Below are positions 41,130 to 51,840 of a DNA stretch of 64,000 nt, one piece after another. The stretch's first letter is position 1, and the number at the start of each line of letters is the position of its first letter. The notes beneath the pieces are model-generated. The model saw only the letters and a program-made list of their open reading frames with translations. It was not told the origin of the DNA and did no database searches. Origin of the DNA: Leucobacter zeae. Lineage in GTDB: Bacteria; Actinomycetota; Actinomycetes; Actinomycetales; Microbacteriaceae. Location of the stretch: assembly GCF_016758175.1 (NCBI RefSeq), contig NZ_QYAB01000001.1, positions 1 through 64,000 on the forward strand, read 5' to 3'. A program made the translations under genes and the position numbers.

Positions 41130-42224
41130 ATGAGGTCAGCACCGCATAATCCCCAGCCCCTGTCCAACCTGTCTGCGCATGACCACATGCTGTTCAGACC
41201 GCATCCGGATACCTCGGATTACGCAAAGCAGTTGCTCGACTCTCTGGGGACGTTCCGGCGTCCCACTCCGGGAACCGCTCAAGTGCTGCGTCACATCGGC
41301 TACTACGACATCCCAGGGGAGGTGATGAGCCACTTGCGTACTCGAAAGCCGCAGATCGACCCGGTTGTCTGGGGACGCATCCAGTCTTTCGTGGAGGATG
41401 CCGTCGCGCTCACCGCCCCGCAGCTCCCGTATCCGGCCGGGCTGACGCAGTCCGTGCTCGCGGGATACATCGAGTGGCTCGTGCTCGTGAAGCACCTCCC
41501 GCTTGACGGGAGGATTGCGTTCTCACGCCAGATGATCGACCTCTATGTCACCGACGCGAACACTCACCTCAAGCCAGGGACCCGGCGGAACTATCGTGCG
41601 GTCCTCGATCGCATCAGCAAGCTCCTCTGCCCGGAAGAACACCCCTACTCGTACACGCCGCAGAACCGGAAGAGCACCGTCGCCCCGTACACCGAAGCTG
41701 AGATGCAGCAGTTCCGTGCATGGGCTGCCGGGCAGAGTCAGCCGGTGAAGCGTCGACGGGGTATGACGATGCTGACCCTGTGCGCGGGCGCCGGCCTCAC
41801 GTCCGGTGAAGTCCCACTCATCACCCCCGAACGGGTAGAGGTCAGCGACGCTGGCATCGTGATCGACGTGCCGAGCAAGAACCCCCGCAGCGTTCCCCTG
41901 CTTTCCGAATGGGACGCCTGGATGCACGCACTCCTCGAGGACTGCTCCGCAACTGAGACCCTGTGGGGTGAGATCAAACGCAAGAACCACTCGAACCTGC
42001 TCTCCACCTTTGTGGAGAACGCCGAGGGAAAGGGGCTGGGTCCTCGAGGCGATCGACTGCGGAACACCTGGCTCGTCTGGCACCTCAACAACCGCACCCC
42101 GATGAAGGACCTCTTCTACGCCGCCGGCTTCCGGAAGATGGAGCACCTGCCACGGCTGCTCGCCCACGTCGAGTTCCTTCTACCTGAGGACTACACGCAG
42201 GTACTGCGCGGGGAGGCGAAGTGA
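41130..42224 (+). CDS. Tyrosine-recombinase-like protein lacking catalytic residues
   Basis: 364 residues from ATG 41130; the frame is open further upstream but overlaps the divergent regulator. It follows the integrase layout: SAM-like N-terminal domain about 100-170, then a catalytic-like domain. Yet box I reads 'CAGAGLTSGEVPLI', with Thr224 where the essential Arg should be. Box II 'DRLRNTWLVWHL' lacks the His, and the C-terminal 'AGFRKMEHLPRLLAHVEFLL' has neither the His/Trp nor the Tyr nucleophile. It is probably a DNA-binding, non-cutting relative. Its stop overlaps the start of the DDE protein (TGATG), so the two work together. Confidence 0.65.
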   Translation: MRSAPHNPQPLSNLSAHDHMLFRPHPDTSDYAKQLLDSLGTFRRPTPGTAQVLRHIGYYDIPGEVMSHLRTRKPQIDPVVWGRIQSFVEDAVALTAPQLPYPAGLTQSVLAGYIEWLVLVKHLPLDGRIAFSRQMIDLYVTDANTHLKPGTRRNYRAVLDRISKLLCPEEHPYSYTPQNRKSTVAPYTEAEMQQFRAWAAGQSQPVKRRRGMTMLTLCAGAGLTSGEVPLITPERVEVSDAGIVIDVPSKNPRSVPLLSEWDAWMHALLEDCSATETLWGEIKRKNHSNLLSTFVENAEGKGLGPRGDRLRNTWLVWHLNNRTPMKDLFYAAGFRKMEHLPRLLAHVEFLLPEDYTQVLRGEAK

Positions 42225-43972
42225 TGCGCGATACGACCGCAATCGACACCGCTCTCCACGAGGTCTTCGGGATAGGAAGCGATGACCTCCGCCGCGCCAC
42301 GAACCGGAAGAGTGACATGCCCAACGCGTTCTTCAACCGGTTCCTGCACGTCATCGACACTTCCGGAGCTGTGGAACAACTCGAGGCCTGGCGCCTGGCA
42401 GACTCACCGACTACCTCTGGGCGGAAGGCGCACCTGCCGATGCGAGCCATCCTCATTGGGTTCCTCCTCAACGCCTACTGGGGGCTCGGCTACTCCTACA
42501 AGGAACTCGCGGAAACGTTCACGGACCGCATCACCGTCGAACAAGCGGCACGGCTGGGCTACGACCGGGAATCAGGCAGCATCGAAGACTGGTACAACCG
42601 TTCTTGGCGAACGACGCAGCGGCTTCTCAACGTGATCGACCCCTGGCACGAGACCAGGCACCTCGGTCGGACCCTCACCGGCGCCGAGAACGCGCAAGCA
42701 CGGAACCGGTACGACAAGGCCCGAGAGCAGCGCAGCCACGTCCTGAGCGCGCTCCTTGTCCGCGCAAGCCTGTCGCTGCTCCCAAAGAGGTATCTCGACG
42801 GGTATCGCGGCGACGTCGCCCTCGATTCGACCTTCCTCCAGGTCCGGGGATTCATCAACCCGAACGATTACTCGAAGAAGGCGCGGCGAGCACGCAAGGG
42901 TCTACCGTTGCGGGACATGCTGAACGTCGACTACCAGTGCGGGTGGTACACCCGTGAAGGCGATCACAACGGCGCAGACCACAAGCATTCACGGCCCGGA
43001 TACGAGATCGACACCCCCGTCATGATCGACACCCGGGACGGCAACTTCCCGTTCCCCCTCATCACCGGACTCTCCCTGCACCGACCAGGAGCAATCACCG
43101 AGAGCGCCCGCTCCACGATCGAGCAGCATGCCTCGTTCACCGACAAGCGCGGACTCGTCGTCGTCGACCGCGCGTTCAACAACCTCGCACCCCACCAGTT
43201 CCAAGAACCCATTCGGCGGCTGCGCTTCGAGACCGTGTACGACTATCGCGTCGACCAGCTTGGCCCTCAGGGAATCGTCCCGGACGAGCCCGTGATCATT
43301 GTCGACGGCGTCCCCTACGTGAACCGAATGCCCGAGCCCTACATCATGATCTCCCGATGGCACGCTGACGGCGCCATCGACCCCAACACCGGCAACCCCT
43401 ACACCACCGAAACACGCGATGAGATCTTCGCCGCCCGAGCACCATACCGGCTCAAGCCCAAAGGCCGCATCGACGCCGACGGGCACCAGCGGTTCACGTA
43501 CCCGGACCCGCGCGGCTACCTCGCATTCGACCCGGCCACCAAACGAGCGACGACCGACAACCCCACGGGAAGCGTGACGTTGCGCCTCGACCCTGAGACC
43601 ATCAAGCACCTCCAGAAGTACGCGTGGATGTCTGAGGACTGGCGACGCGCATACGGCCAGCGCAACCAGGTCGAGTCCAGCAACAAGGGACTCAAGGACC
43701 ACCGCACCGAAAACCTCGGCGACAAGAACGCTCGCACCGGCCGCGGATACGCCTACACCTACCTGGTAGCCACGCTCGCCGTCGTGTCGGCGAACATCCG
43801 CCGCACCATCACCGGCATCACCAAGGTGAACTCGGCCGCCGTCAACTGTGCTCCAAAACGGCGGGCGAGACGCCGGTTCGACAGCCAGGGCCAACGGCTC
43901 GCACGCGTCCAAGAGCCCCGCATCAACGAAGACGGCACCCAGACCATTCCATCCGAACCCGTCGTGGCATAA
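42224..43972 (+). CDS. DDE transposase-like protein
   Basis: 582 residues from ATG 42224, GGGAGG 7 nt upstream; a GTG at 42221 is also possible. Putative DDE triad: D201 in 'GDVALDSTFL', D315 in 'GLVVVDRAFN' and E484 in 'YGQRNQVESSNKGLK', in the spacing and context of IS4/IS1182-like RNase H transposases. It is translationally coupled to the pseudo-recombinase, unusual for a simple insertion sequence. No terminal inverted repeats were recognised, so it may be a domesticated transposase or belong to a larger element. A terminator follows at 44001-44035. Confidence 0.7.
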   Translation: MRDTTAIDTALHEVFGIGSDDLRRATNRKSDMPNAFFNRFLHVIDTSGAVEQLEAWRLADSPTTSGRKAHLPMRAILIGFLLNAYWGLGYSYKELAETFTDRITVEQAARLGYDRESGSIEDWYNRSWRTTQRLLNVIDPWHETRHLGRTLTGAENAQARNRYDKAREQRSHVLSALLVRASLSLLPKRYLDGYRGDVALDSTFLQVRGFINPNDYSKKARRARKGLPLRDMLNVDYQCGWYTREGDHNGADHKHSRPGYEIDTPVMIDTRDGNFPFPLITGLSLHRPGAITESARSTIEQHASFTDKRGLVVVDRAFNNLAPHQFQEPIRRLRFETVYDYRVDQLGPQGIVPDEPVIIVDGVPYVNRMPEPYIMISRWHADGAIDPNTGNPYTTETRDEIFAARAPYRLKPKGRIDADGHQRFTYPDPRGYLAFDPATKRATTDNPTGSVTLRLDPETIKHLQKYAWMSEDWRRAYGQRNQVESSNKGLKDHRTENLGDKNARTGRGYAYTYLVATLAVVSANIRRTITGITKVNSAAVNCAPKRRARRRFDSQGQRLARVQEPRINEDGTQTIPSEPVVA

Positions 43973-44000
43973 CTACTCCGCACCCCGAACTGAATAGCTG

Positions 44001-44040
44001 AACGCCCGGTAGCCCGAAAGGGTTATCGGGCGTTTCTTAT
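44001..44040 (+). terminator. Terminator after the DDE gene
   Basis: AACGCCCG (44001-44008) pairs with CGGGCGTT (44027-44034), with further inner pairing, followed by TCTTATTT on the plus strand. Confidence 0.75.
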
Positions 44041-44104
44041 TTACTAAGGGCGCAGCCGCAAGAACTGGAGCCGGCCGCCTTCAGGCTGCTCTGAGAACGA
44101 GAAA

Positions 44105-44133
44105 GGGCCCGGATCATTCTCTGATCCGGGCCC
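44105..44133 (-). terminator. Terminator of tRNA-Leu
   Basis: 12-bp stem (44105-44116 with 44122-44133) downstream of the tRNA on the minus strand, followed there by TTTCTCGTTCTC. Confidence 0.75.
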
Positions 44134-44184
44134 TACTTCGTATTTCGTGAATCCAGCCAACCCCATTTCACAATGAGGCCTGCG

Positions 44185-44267
44185 TGCGCGAGGGGGGACT
44201 TGAACCCCCACGCCCTTGCGGGCACTGGCACCTGAAGCCAGCGCGTCTGCCATTCCGCCACTCGCGC
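44185..44267 (-). tRNA. tRNA-Leu (anticodon CAG)
   Basis: Class II tRNA. The acceptor arms 44186-44192 and 44261-44267 (GCGCGAG with CTCGCGC) pair over 7 bp. The anticodon arm is CTGGC-TTCAGGT-GCCAG, giving CAG. A variable arm and a TTCAAGT T-loop are present. Discriminator A is at 44185 and CCA is not encoded. A leucine tRNA beside fhaA is a conserved actinobacterial arrangement. Accessory genes end just beyond its 3' side, where mobile elements often integrate. Confidence 0.9.
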
Positions 44268-44342
44268 GAATGTCGTCCGAGCCATGCGGCGCGGGCAACT
44301 CCACCAGCTTAGCACCATGACGAGCCTCACACCAAAGCGGGC

Positions 44343-44348
44343 TAAACT
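44343..44348 (+). promoter_or_regulatory. Promoter -10 of the fhaA operon
   Basis: TAAACT about 66 nt upstream of the fhaA GTG start, in the gap after tRNA-Leu. Confidence 0.45.
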
Positions 44349-44413
44349 AATGCACACCATCGCGGGCCCGGGGTGGGGCAGGCACTGATGAACGGGAAGG
44401 ACCGAGGCGACAC

Positions 44414-45220
44414 GTGGGCATTCTGGACAGCGTCGAGCGCGGGCTCGAGCGCGCCGTGAACGGCGCATTCGCCCGTACCTTCCGCTCCGGCGTGCAGCCC
44501 GTCGAGATCGCCGCGGCGCTCAAGAAGGAGCTCGACATCGGCTCCGTCGTCGTCGACCGCGACCGCGTGCTCGCCCCGAACCGGTTCGTCGTGCGCGTGG
44601 GGCAGAAGGACGCGGATCGACTCCACGGCCTCGGCACCACGCTCGAGCGCGAGCTCCGCGGCGTCGTGACGAAGCACGCGAAGCGCCAGAACTACCAGCT
44701 GATGGGCGAGCCCGACGTCGAGATCCGCGCCGACGCGTCCCTCACCACGGGCGTGCTCCAGATCGACGCCTCGCAGGTCGAGGGGGCGGTCGACTGGGTC
44801 GCCGCGATCGACGTCGACGGCACGCGCCACACCCTCCCCCGCGGCACGACCACGGTCGGCCGCGGCAGCGACTGCGGCATCCGCATCTCCGACAGCGCAG
44901 CCTCGCGCAGGCACCTCGAGCTCATCTGGGACGGCCAGGCGGGCATCGCCCGCGACCTCGGCTCCACGAACGGCTCCAAGATCAACGGCGAACGCTTCCG
45001 CGAGGCCTCACTGGCCCCCGGCATCGTCATCACGATCGGCCAGACCGCGCTGAGCTTCCAGCTCGTCCCCGGCCGCGAGCGCCCCCGCTCCTCCCCCCAA
45101 ACCCCGCCAGCACCCGCACCGACGCGCGTGCACCCCCGCGCGACCGAGACGCCGAGCACGCCCAGTGCCCCGGCCTCCGGCGCGCCCGGCATCGATCAGG
45201 ACTTCTGGAGGGGGCTGTGA
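44414..45220 (+). CDS. fhaA: DUF3662 and FHA domain protein FhaA
   Basis: 268 residues from GTG 44414. The N-terminal DUF3662 domain (about 1-115; 'GILDSVERGLERAVNGAFA') is joined by a linker to a C-terminal FHA domain near 140-220, with 'TVGRGSDCGIRISDSAASRR' and 'DLGSTNGSKINGE' for phosphothreonine binding. FhaA is a substrate and partner of PknA/PknB that tunes peptidoglycan synthesis at the inner membrane. It opens the operon fhaA-fhaB-pstP-rodA-pbpA-pknA, with stop and start codons overlapping at almost every junction. Confidence 0.92.
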   Translation: MGILDSVERGLERAVNGAFARTFRSGVQPVEIAAALKKELDIGSVVVDRDRVLAPNRFVVRVGQKDADRLHGLGTTLERELRGVVTKHAKRQNYQLMGEPDVEIRADASLTTGVLQIDASQVEGAVDWVAAIDVDGTRHTLPRGTTTVGRGSDCGIRISDSAASRRHLELIWDGQAGIARDLGSTNGSKINGERFREASLAPGIVITIGQTALSFQLVPGRERPRSSPQTPPAPAPTRVHPRATETPSTPSAPASGAPGIDQDFWRGL

Positions 45221-45780
45221 GCGAACTCACCCTTCTGATCCTGCGCATCGGATTCCTTCTGCTGCTCTGGTTCTTCATCTTCGCCATTGTCTACGCGCTG
45301 CGCAGCGACCTCTTCGGCGCACCCGTGCGTCGGCTGAAGGGCGAGGGCGGTGCGTCGTCGAAGCCCTCGGTCTCGAAGCCGCAGCCGGCGCCGGCGCCCG
45401 TCGCCGCGCCGGCCGCGCCGGCCCAGGCACCGCACTCCGGCCCGGCGATCACGCCGAGCGGCGGCGCCCTGCCCTCGGCGGGCGGATCCGGAGCCGCGCG
45501 CAATCTCGTGATCACCTCGGGCGTCGCATCGGGCACCTCGATCGCCCTCGACGACGTCGTGACGATCGGCCGCAGCGGCGATTCGACCCTCGTGATCGTC
45601 GACGAGTACACATCGACGTACCATGCGCGCCTCGCCCGCAGCGGTGAGCAGTGGATCCTCACCGATCTCGACTCGACGAACGGCACCCGTCTCGACGGGG
45701 TCAAGGTCACGAAGCCCGTCGCGGTGCCCCCGTTCACGCCGGTGACCATCGGCACGACCACGTTCGAGCTGAGGCCCTGA
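45217..45780 (+). CDS. fhaB: FHA domain protein FhaB (FipA)
   Basis: 187 residues; the GTG start overlaps the fhaA stop by 4 nt. An N-terminal transmembrane helix (about 5-25, 'LTLLILRIGFLLLLWFFIFA') anchors it. A Pro/Ala-rich linker leads to a FHA domain near 95-187 with 'TIGRSGDSTLVIVDEYTSTY' and 'DLDSTNGTRLDGVKV'. It binds phosphorylated partners of the Ser/Thr kinases encoded in the same operon and acts in septum or growth-zone peptidoglycan synthesis. Confidence 0.92.
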   Translation: MSELTLLILRIGFLLLLWFFIFAIVYALRSDLFGAPVRRLKGEGGASSKPSVSKPQPAPAPVAAPAAPAQAPHSGPAITPSGGALPSAGGSGAARNLVITSGVASGTSIALDDVVTIGRSGDSTLVIVDEYTSTYHARLARSGEQWILTDLDSTNGTRLDGVKVTKPVAVPPFTPVTIGTTTFELRP

Positions 45781-45782
45781 GG

Positions 45783-47041
<1,259 letters not shown>

Positions 47042-47045
<4 letters not shown>

Positions 47046-48463
47046 GCGACGCGCAGGCGACGAGCGGCGGGCGGAACGAGCCGCGCACCTTCGAGAAGAC
47101 GCGCACGAGCGAGACCGTGCTGCAGCGCATCACCGCGCTCCGCGCCCCGCGCAAGCTCATGGGCCTCGAGCTCTCGCTGCTGCTCTTCGCCCTCGCGGTG
47201 GGCGTCGCCGCGATCGTCATCATCGACCTCACGGTCACCGGCCATCTCTCGGCGGAGCTGCTGCCGATGGGGATCGCCTTCGCCGCGTCCCTGCTCGGAC
47301 TGCACTTCACGATCCGCAAGCTCGCGCCCGACGCCGACCCGCTGATCATGCCCATCGCGACCTTCCTCAACGTGCTGGGCGTCGCGATGATCTACCGCAT
47401 CTCCTTCGACGACCCGCTCTACCAGGAGCCGCGCGGCGACGCCGGCCGCCAGCTGCTGTGGTCGACGATCGCCGTGGTCGCTGCGATCGTCGTGCTCTGG
47501 ACGGTCCGCAAGCACATGGTGCTCTTCCGCTACACCTACCTCACCGGTCTCAGCGCGCTCCTCCTGCTGCTCCTGCCGATGCTCCCCGGCATCGGGCAGA
47601 ACATCAACGGCGCGCGCGTCTGGATCCACATCGGGTCGTTCTCCTTCCAACCGGGCGAGATCGCGAAGATCCTCCTCGCGGTGTTCTTCGCCGGCTACCT
47701 CGTGCGCAACCGCGACGCGCTCGCGATGGTGGGCAAGAAGATCCTCGGGATCCGCTTCCCCCGCGCCCGCGACCTCGGCCCGCTGCTCGTCTTCTGGCTC
47801 GTCGCGATGGCCGTGCTGGTCTTCCAGCGCGACCTCGGCACCTCGCTCCTCTACTTCGGCCTCTTCCTGTCGATGCTGTACCTCGCGACCGGCCGCATCG
47901 GCTGGCTGATCCTCGGCGTGGGCCTGTTCCTCGTGGGCGGCATCGCCGCGAGCCAGACCTTGGACTACGTCGGCAAGCGCTTCGCCAACTGGCTCGACCC
48001 GTTCGCGGACCCCCACGGCGCGAGCTTCCAGATGGTGCAGGGGCTCTTCGGCATGGCGAACGGCGGGATGACGGGGACCGGCTTCGGCCAGGGCTACCCG
48101 CGCGTCACGCCGCTCTCCTTCAGCGACTACATCATCCCCAGCATCGGCGAGGAGCTCGGCCTCATCGGCCTGTTCGTCGTGCTCGCGGCCTACCTGCTGC
48201 TCGTCTCTCGCGGTCTCAGGATCGGCTTCGCCGGCCAGGACGACTTCGGCAAGCTCCTCGCGGCGGGCCTCTCGTTCACGATCGCCTTCCAGGTGTTCAT
48301 CGTGGTCGGCGGCGTCACCCGCGTCATCCCGCTCACGGGCCTCACGGCGCCGTTCCTCGCCGCAGGCGGATCGTCGCTGGTCTCGAACTGGATCATCATC
48401 GCCCTGCTGATCCTGCTCTCCAACTCCGTTCGCAACCGACCGAAGCTGGTGATCCGCTCATGA
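47042..48463 (+). CDS. rodA: RodA/FtsW-family peptidoglycan glycosyltransferase
   Basis: 473 residues from ATG 47042, overlapping the pstP stop (ATGA). About 10-12 membrane helices form a SEDS protein. Family motifs include '[20 protein letters not shown]' and '[20 protein letters not shown]', followed by '[11 protein letters not shown]' and '[13 protein letters not shown]'. It polymerises lipid II into glycan strands during elongation or at the growing pole, paired with the transpeptidase encoded next. Its stop overlaps the pbpA start. Confidence 0.92.
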
Positions 48464-49947
48464 ACAAGCAGCTGAAGCTCATCACCCGGGCCGTGTTCGC
48501 GATGTTCATCGTGCTCTTCTTCTCGGTGACCATGATCCAGTTCGTGAACGCCGACGAGCTGCGCGCCAACCAGCTGAACAGCCGCACGGTGATGAACAGC
48601 TACAAGGTGGAGCGCGGGTCGATCCTCGTCGACGGGGACCCGGTCGCGTTCTCGACCCCGACGAACGACGACTTCCGCTACGCCAGGCAGTACTCCGACG
48701 GCGCCCTGTACGCGCCGATCACGGGATACTTCTCGCACGCGCAGGGCATGACGGGCCTCGAGGCCTCCATGAACCAGGATCTCTCGGGCATCGGCAACGC
48801 CCAGTTCTTCACGCGTATCGTGAACACGCTCAACGGGGTCTCCCCGCAGGGCAGCTCGGTGCAGACGACGATCGACCCGCGTGCGCAGCAGGCCGCCGTC
48901 TCGGCGATGACGGAGCAGGGCTTCGAGGGCGCGGTCGTGGCGGTCGCCCCCAAGACCGGCAAGATCCTCGCCCTCGCGTCGACCCCGAGCTTCGATCCGA
49001 ACCTGCTCTCGTCGAACAGCGACGCCGAGATCATCGCGAACTACCGCAAGCTCGAGGAGGATCCCGCGAAGCCGCTCCAGAATCGGGCCATCGCGGGCGA
49101 CCTCTACCACCCCGGATCGACCTACAAGCTGCTCGTCGCGGCCGCGGCGATCGAGGCGGGAGAGGCGAAGCCCTCCTCCGAGTTCGCGAACCCCGCGCAG
49201 CTGAAGCTGCCGCAGTCGTCCTCGGTCATGCAGAACGCCTCGCGCACGACGTGCGGCACCGGGTCCAAGGCGACGCTCGAGCAGGCGATCGTGATGTCGT
49301 GCAACATCCCGATCGCCGAGCTCGCCATGAAGCTCGGCCCCGAGGCCGTGCCCGACATGGCGCACGCCTTCGGCTTCGACCAGGAGCTCGAGATCCCGCT
49401 CGAGGTCACCCCCAGCACCGCCCCGGTGCCCGAGGACGACGCGCAGACCGCGCTCTCGTCAATCGGCCAGCTCGACGTCCGCGCGACGCCGCTGCAGATG
49501 GCGATGGTCTCGGCCGGCATCGCGAACGGCGGCACGGTGATGAAGCCGTACCTCGTGGATCGCGTCATCACGCCCGACCTGCGGGTCGAGAGCGAGCGCA
49601 GCCCCGAGGTGTTCAGCAAGCCGATCTCGGAGAAGACCGCGAATGCGGTTACTGGCATGATGGAACATGGCGTGAACACCCCCGAGGGCCTGGCTCAGAA
49701 AGCCGGGATCGACGGGGTCCGCGTCGCGGGCAAGACGGGCACGGCCGAGAACGGCACGGCGGAGGACGGCAGCGATCTTCCGTTCACGCTGTGGTTCACG
49801 GGATTCGCGCCGGTCGAGGATCCCGAGGTCGCGGTGGCAGTGGTGATCGCCAACGGGGGCGGCGAGGCGTACAACTACGAGGGCGGGTCGTTCGACCTTC
49901 CCACGGCGGTAGGAAAACAAGTTATGGAAGCGGTGTTGAGCGAATGA
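48460..49947 (+). CDS. pbpA: Penicillin-binding protein PbpA (transpeptidase)
   Basis: 495 residues from ATG 48460, which overlaps the rodA stop. An N-terminal membrane anchor (about 10-28) precedes a dimerisation region and the transpeptidase domain. The active-site Ser is in 'PGSTYKLL' (STxK), with 'SCN' ('VMSCNIPI') and 'KTGTAENG' completing the penicillin-binding triad. It crosslinks peptidoglycan outside the membrane together with RodA. The length fits actinobacterial class B PBPs of this operon. Its stop overlaps the pknA start. Confidence 0.92.
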   Translation: MNKQLKLITRAVFAMFIVLFFSVTMIQFVNADELRANQLNSRTVMNSYKVERGSILVDGDPVAFSTPTNDDFRYARQYSDGALYAPITGYFSHAQGMTGLEASMNQDLSGIGNAQFFTRIVNTLNGVSPQGSSVQTTIDPRAQQAAVSAMTEQGFEGAVVAVAPKTGKILALASTPSFDPNLLSSNSDAEIIANYRKLEEDPAKPLQNRAIAGDLYHPGSTYKLLVAAAAIEAGEAKPSSEFANPAQLKLPQSSSVMQNASRTTCGTGSKATLEQAIVMSCNIPIAELAMKLGPEAVPDMAHAFGFDQELEIPLEVTPSTAPVPEDDAQTALSSIGQLDVRATPLQMAMVSAGIANGGTVMKPYLVDRVITPDLRVESERSPEVFSKPISEKTANAVTGMMEHGVNTPEGLAQKAGIDGVRVAGKTGTAENGTAEDGSDLPFTLWFTGFAPVEDPEVAVAVVIANGGGEAYNYEGGSFDLPTAVGKQVMEAVLSE

Positions 49948-51743
49948 GGCCATCGGCAGGGATCACATTCGGCGGACGCTACGAGCTCAGCTCGAGGATC
50001 GCCGTCGGAGGCATGGGCGAGGTCTGGAAGGCCACCGACAGCATCATCGGGCGCACCGTCGCGATCAAGATCCTCAAGGACGAGTACATGGGGGACCCCG
50101 GGTTCCTCGAGCGCTTCCGTGCCGAGGCGCGCCACGCCGCGCTCGTCAACCACGAGGGCATCGCCAACGTCTTCGACTACGGCGAGGAGCAGGGCTCGGC
50201 GTACATCGTCATGGAGCTCGTTCCGGGCGAGCCGCTGTCGTCGATCATCGAGCGCGAGGGCCGTCTGCCGGCGAACCGCGTGCTCGGCATCGTCGCGCAG
50301 ACCGCCACCTCGCTGCAGGCCGCGCACGACGCCGGCCTCGTCCACCGCGACATCAAGCCGGGCAACCTGCTCATCACCCCCGAGGGCCGGGTCAAGATCA
50401 CCGACTTCGGCATCGCGCGCATCGCCGACCAGGTCCCGCTCACCGCGACGGGCCAGGTCATGGGCACGGTGCAGTACCTCGCGCCCGAGCAGGCGAGCGG
50501 CCACACCGCGACCGCCGCGACCGACATCTACTCGCTCGGCATCGTCGCCTACGAGTGCCTCGCGGGCAAGCGCCCCTTCACCGGCGAGTCGCAGGTCGCC
50601 ATCGCGATGGCCCAGATCAACGACACCCCGCCCGACCTGCCCGCCGACATCCCCGAGCCCGTGCGCAACCTCGTGCTGTCGTGCCTCGCGAAGGACGCGG
50701 CCGGCCGGCCGCAGACGGCGGCGAAGCTCGCGCAGGCCGCGACCGCGCTGCACCGCGGCGACGTGCGCCTCGCGGCGAGCTACGTGCCGCAGGTGCTCGG
50801 CGAAACGGCACCCGCGACCACGGCGCTGCCCCAGACCACGGTCTCGGACGCAGCGACGACGGCCCTGCCCCAGACGACCGCGCTGCCCGACCCCGGCGCC
50901 GCCGGGCTCGTCGACGGGCTCCCCTCCGACGAGGAGGAGGCGGCCGAGGACGAGGCCCCGGCCAAGAAGAAGCGCAGCCCGTGGACCTGGCCCCTCATCA
51001 CGCTCCTCATCCTGCTGCTCGTCATCGGCGGCGGCACGGTCTACGCGCTGATGAGCGGAAGCGGCGACGAGAAGAAGCCGACGACCACGAAGTCGCAGAC
51101 GAAGACCCAGACGACCCCCACGCCGACCGAGACCGCGCCGCCTTCGGCGAGCATCGATCCGTCGCAGGTGGTGGGCCAGAAGGTCGAGGCCGCGCGCGCG
51201 TACCTCGAGGGCCTCGGCTTCACCGACATCCGCGAGGAGCCCGGCAACCAGGTCGGCGACGACCAGGTCGGCGACGTCACGAACGTGGATCCCAGCGGCG
51301 ACGGCATCCCGCTCGATCGCACGATCACGCTCACCTACAACGTCGCGTTCGGCGAGCTGACCGACGCCCCGGCCGCTCCGAGCGCGAGCCCCGCGACCGT
51401 CGAGTCGAACGGCACCTCGACCGTGAGCTGGGCCGTGGCCAGCTGCCCGGCCGGCCTGACCCTGCAGGCGTACAACGTGAAGATCGAGGGCGACGGCACC
51501 GGCCCCGGTTCCGTGCAGAGCCCGAGCGTCTCGGTCACGGCGAACGCGCTGTCGGCCGGCGACGAAGACGGCAGCATCACGGTCAGCTACACCGTGACCT
51601 GCGGCAACGGCTCCGACATCACGCGTACCTCGCCGCCCTCCGACATCACGACGATCACGGTGACGGCCCCGAAGCAGCAGAACACCAACACCGGCAACTC
51701 GAACGGCACCGGTTCGAGCAACCCCGAGTCCGGGGAGAACTGA
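49944..51743 (+). CDS. pknA: Ser/Thr protein kinase PknA with PASTA-like domain
   Basis: 599 residues from ATG 49944 (ATGA overlap with pbpA). Kinase domain about 10-270: glycine loop '[12 protein letters not shown]', K42, 'HRDIKPGN' at 134-141 and 'DFGIAR' at 154-159. A transmembrane helix lies at about 346-368. The outer region contains one PASTA-like repeat ('[20 protein letters not shown]') and then a fibronectin-like domain of about 110 residues. Many PknA proteins lack outer domains, so this one is extended. It phosphorylates FHA proteins and cell-division targets. It ends the operon; a 14-bp hairpin follows. Confidence 0.92.
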   Translation: MRPSAGITFGGRYELSSRIAVGGMGEVWKATDSIIGRTVAIKILKDEYMGDPGFLERFRAEARHAALVNHEGIANVFDYGEEQGSAYIVMELVPGEPLSSIIEREGRLPANRVLGIVAQTATSLQAAHDAGLVHRDIKPGNLLITPEGRVKITDFGIARIADQVPLTATGQVMGTVQYLAPEQASGHTATAATDIYSLGIVAYECLAGKRPFTGESQVAIAMAQINDTPPDLPADIPEPVRNLVLSCLAKDAAGRPQTAAKLAQAATALHRGDVRLAASYVPQVLGETAPATTALPQTTVSDAATTALPQTTALPDPGAAGLVDGLPSDEEEAAEDEAPAKKKRSPWTWPLITLLILLLVIGGGTVYALMSGSGDEKKPTTTKSQTKTQTTPTPTETAPPSASIDPSQVVGQKVEAARAYLEGLGFTDIREEPGNQVGDDQVGDVTNVDPSGDGIPLDRTITLTYNVAFGELTDAPAAPSASPATVESNGTSTVSWAVASCPAGLTLQAYNVKIEGDGTGPGSVQSPSVSVTANALSAGDEDGSITVSYTVTCGNGSDITRTSPPSDITTITVTAPKQQNTNTGNSNGTGSSNPESGEN

Positions 51744-51744
51744 T

Positions 51745-51775
51745 CCGTGGGCGCGCGGTCTCCGCGCGCCCACGG
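51745..51775. terminator. Terminator-like hairpin between pknA and pknB
   Basis: 14-bp perfect stem (51745-51758 with 51762-51775, loop TCT) starting just after the pknA stop. Confidence 0.65.
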
Positions 51776-51823
51776 CGCTCGCCCCGAACCGCACGGTGAG
51801 ACGGCACTCAGCCTCGGTTCCTA

Positions 51824-51829
51824 TAAACT
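51824..51829 (+). promoter_or_regulatory. Promoter -10 of pknB
   Basis: TAAACT within TATAAACT, 11 nt before the pknB ATG and after the pknA hairpin. It indicates a separate promoter with a very short leader. Confidence 0.5.
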
Positions 51830-51840
51830 GAGAGGCAATC

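Noticed and set aside
40600-44040. Complete insertion sequence around the DDE gene
   Set aside because: No matching terminal inverted repeats or target duplications were recognised on either side.
44150-44185. Third copy of the 32-bp repeat near tRNA-Leu
   Set aside because: Short matches (TTTCGTGAA, GAGGCCTGCGTG) occur after a GATC-type hairpin, but the order and spacing differ, so it is not called a copy.
44150-44267. Duplicated tRNA-Leu 3' end as an attachment site of the 34-44 kb region
   Set aside because: I looked for a second copy of the tRNA 3' segment at lower coordinates and did not find one by eye, so integration at this tRNA is not claimed.
47458-48459. Upstream extension of the pbpA frame
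   Set aside because: It overlaps rodA out of frame and has Arg/Pro-rich composition. The ATGA overlap at 48460 is the true start. The same reasoning was applied to the upstream extensions of pknA, rodA and pstP.
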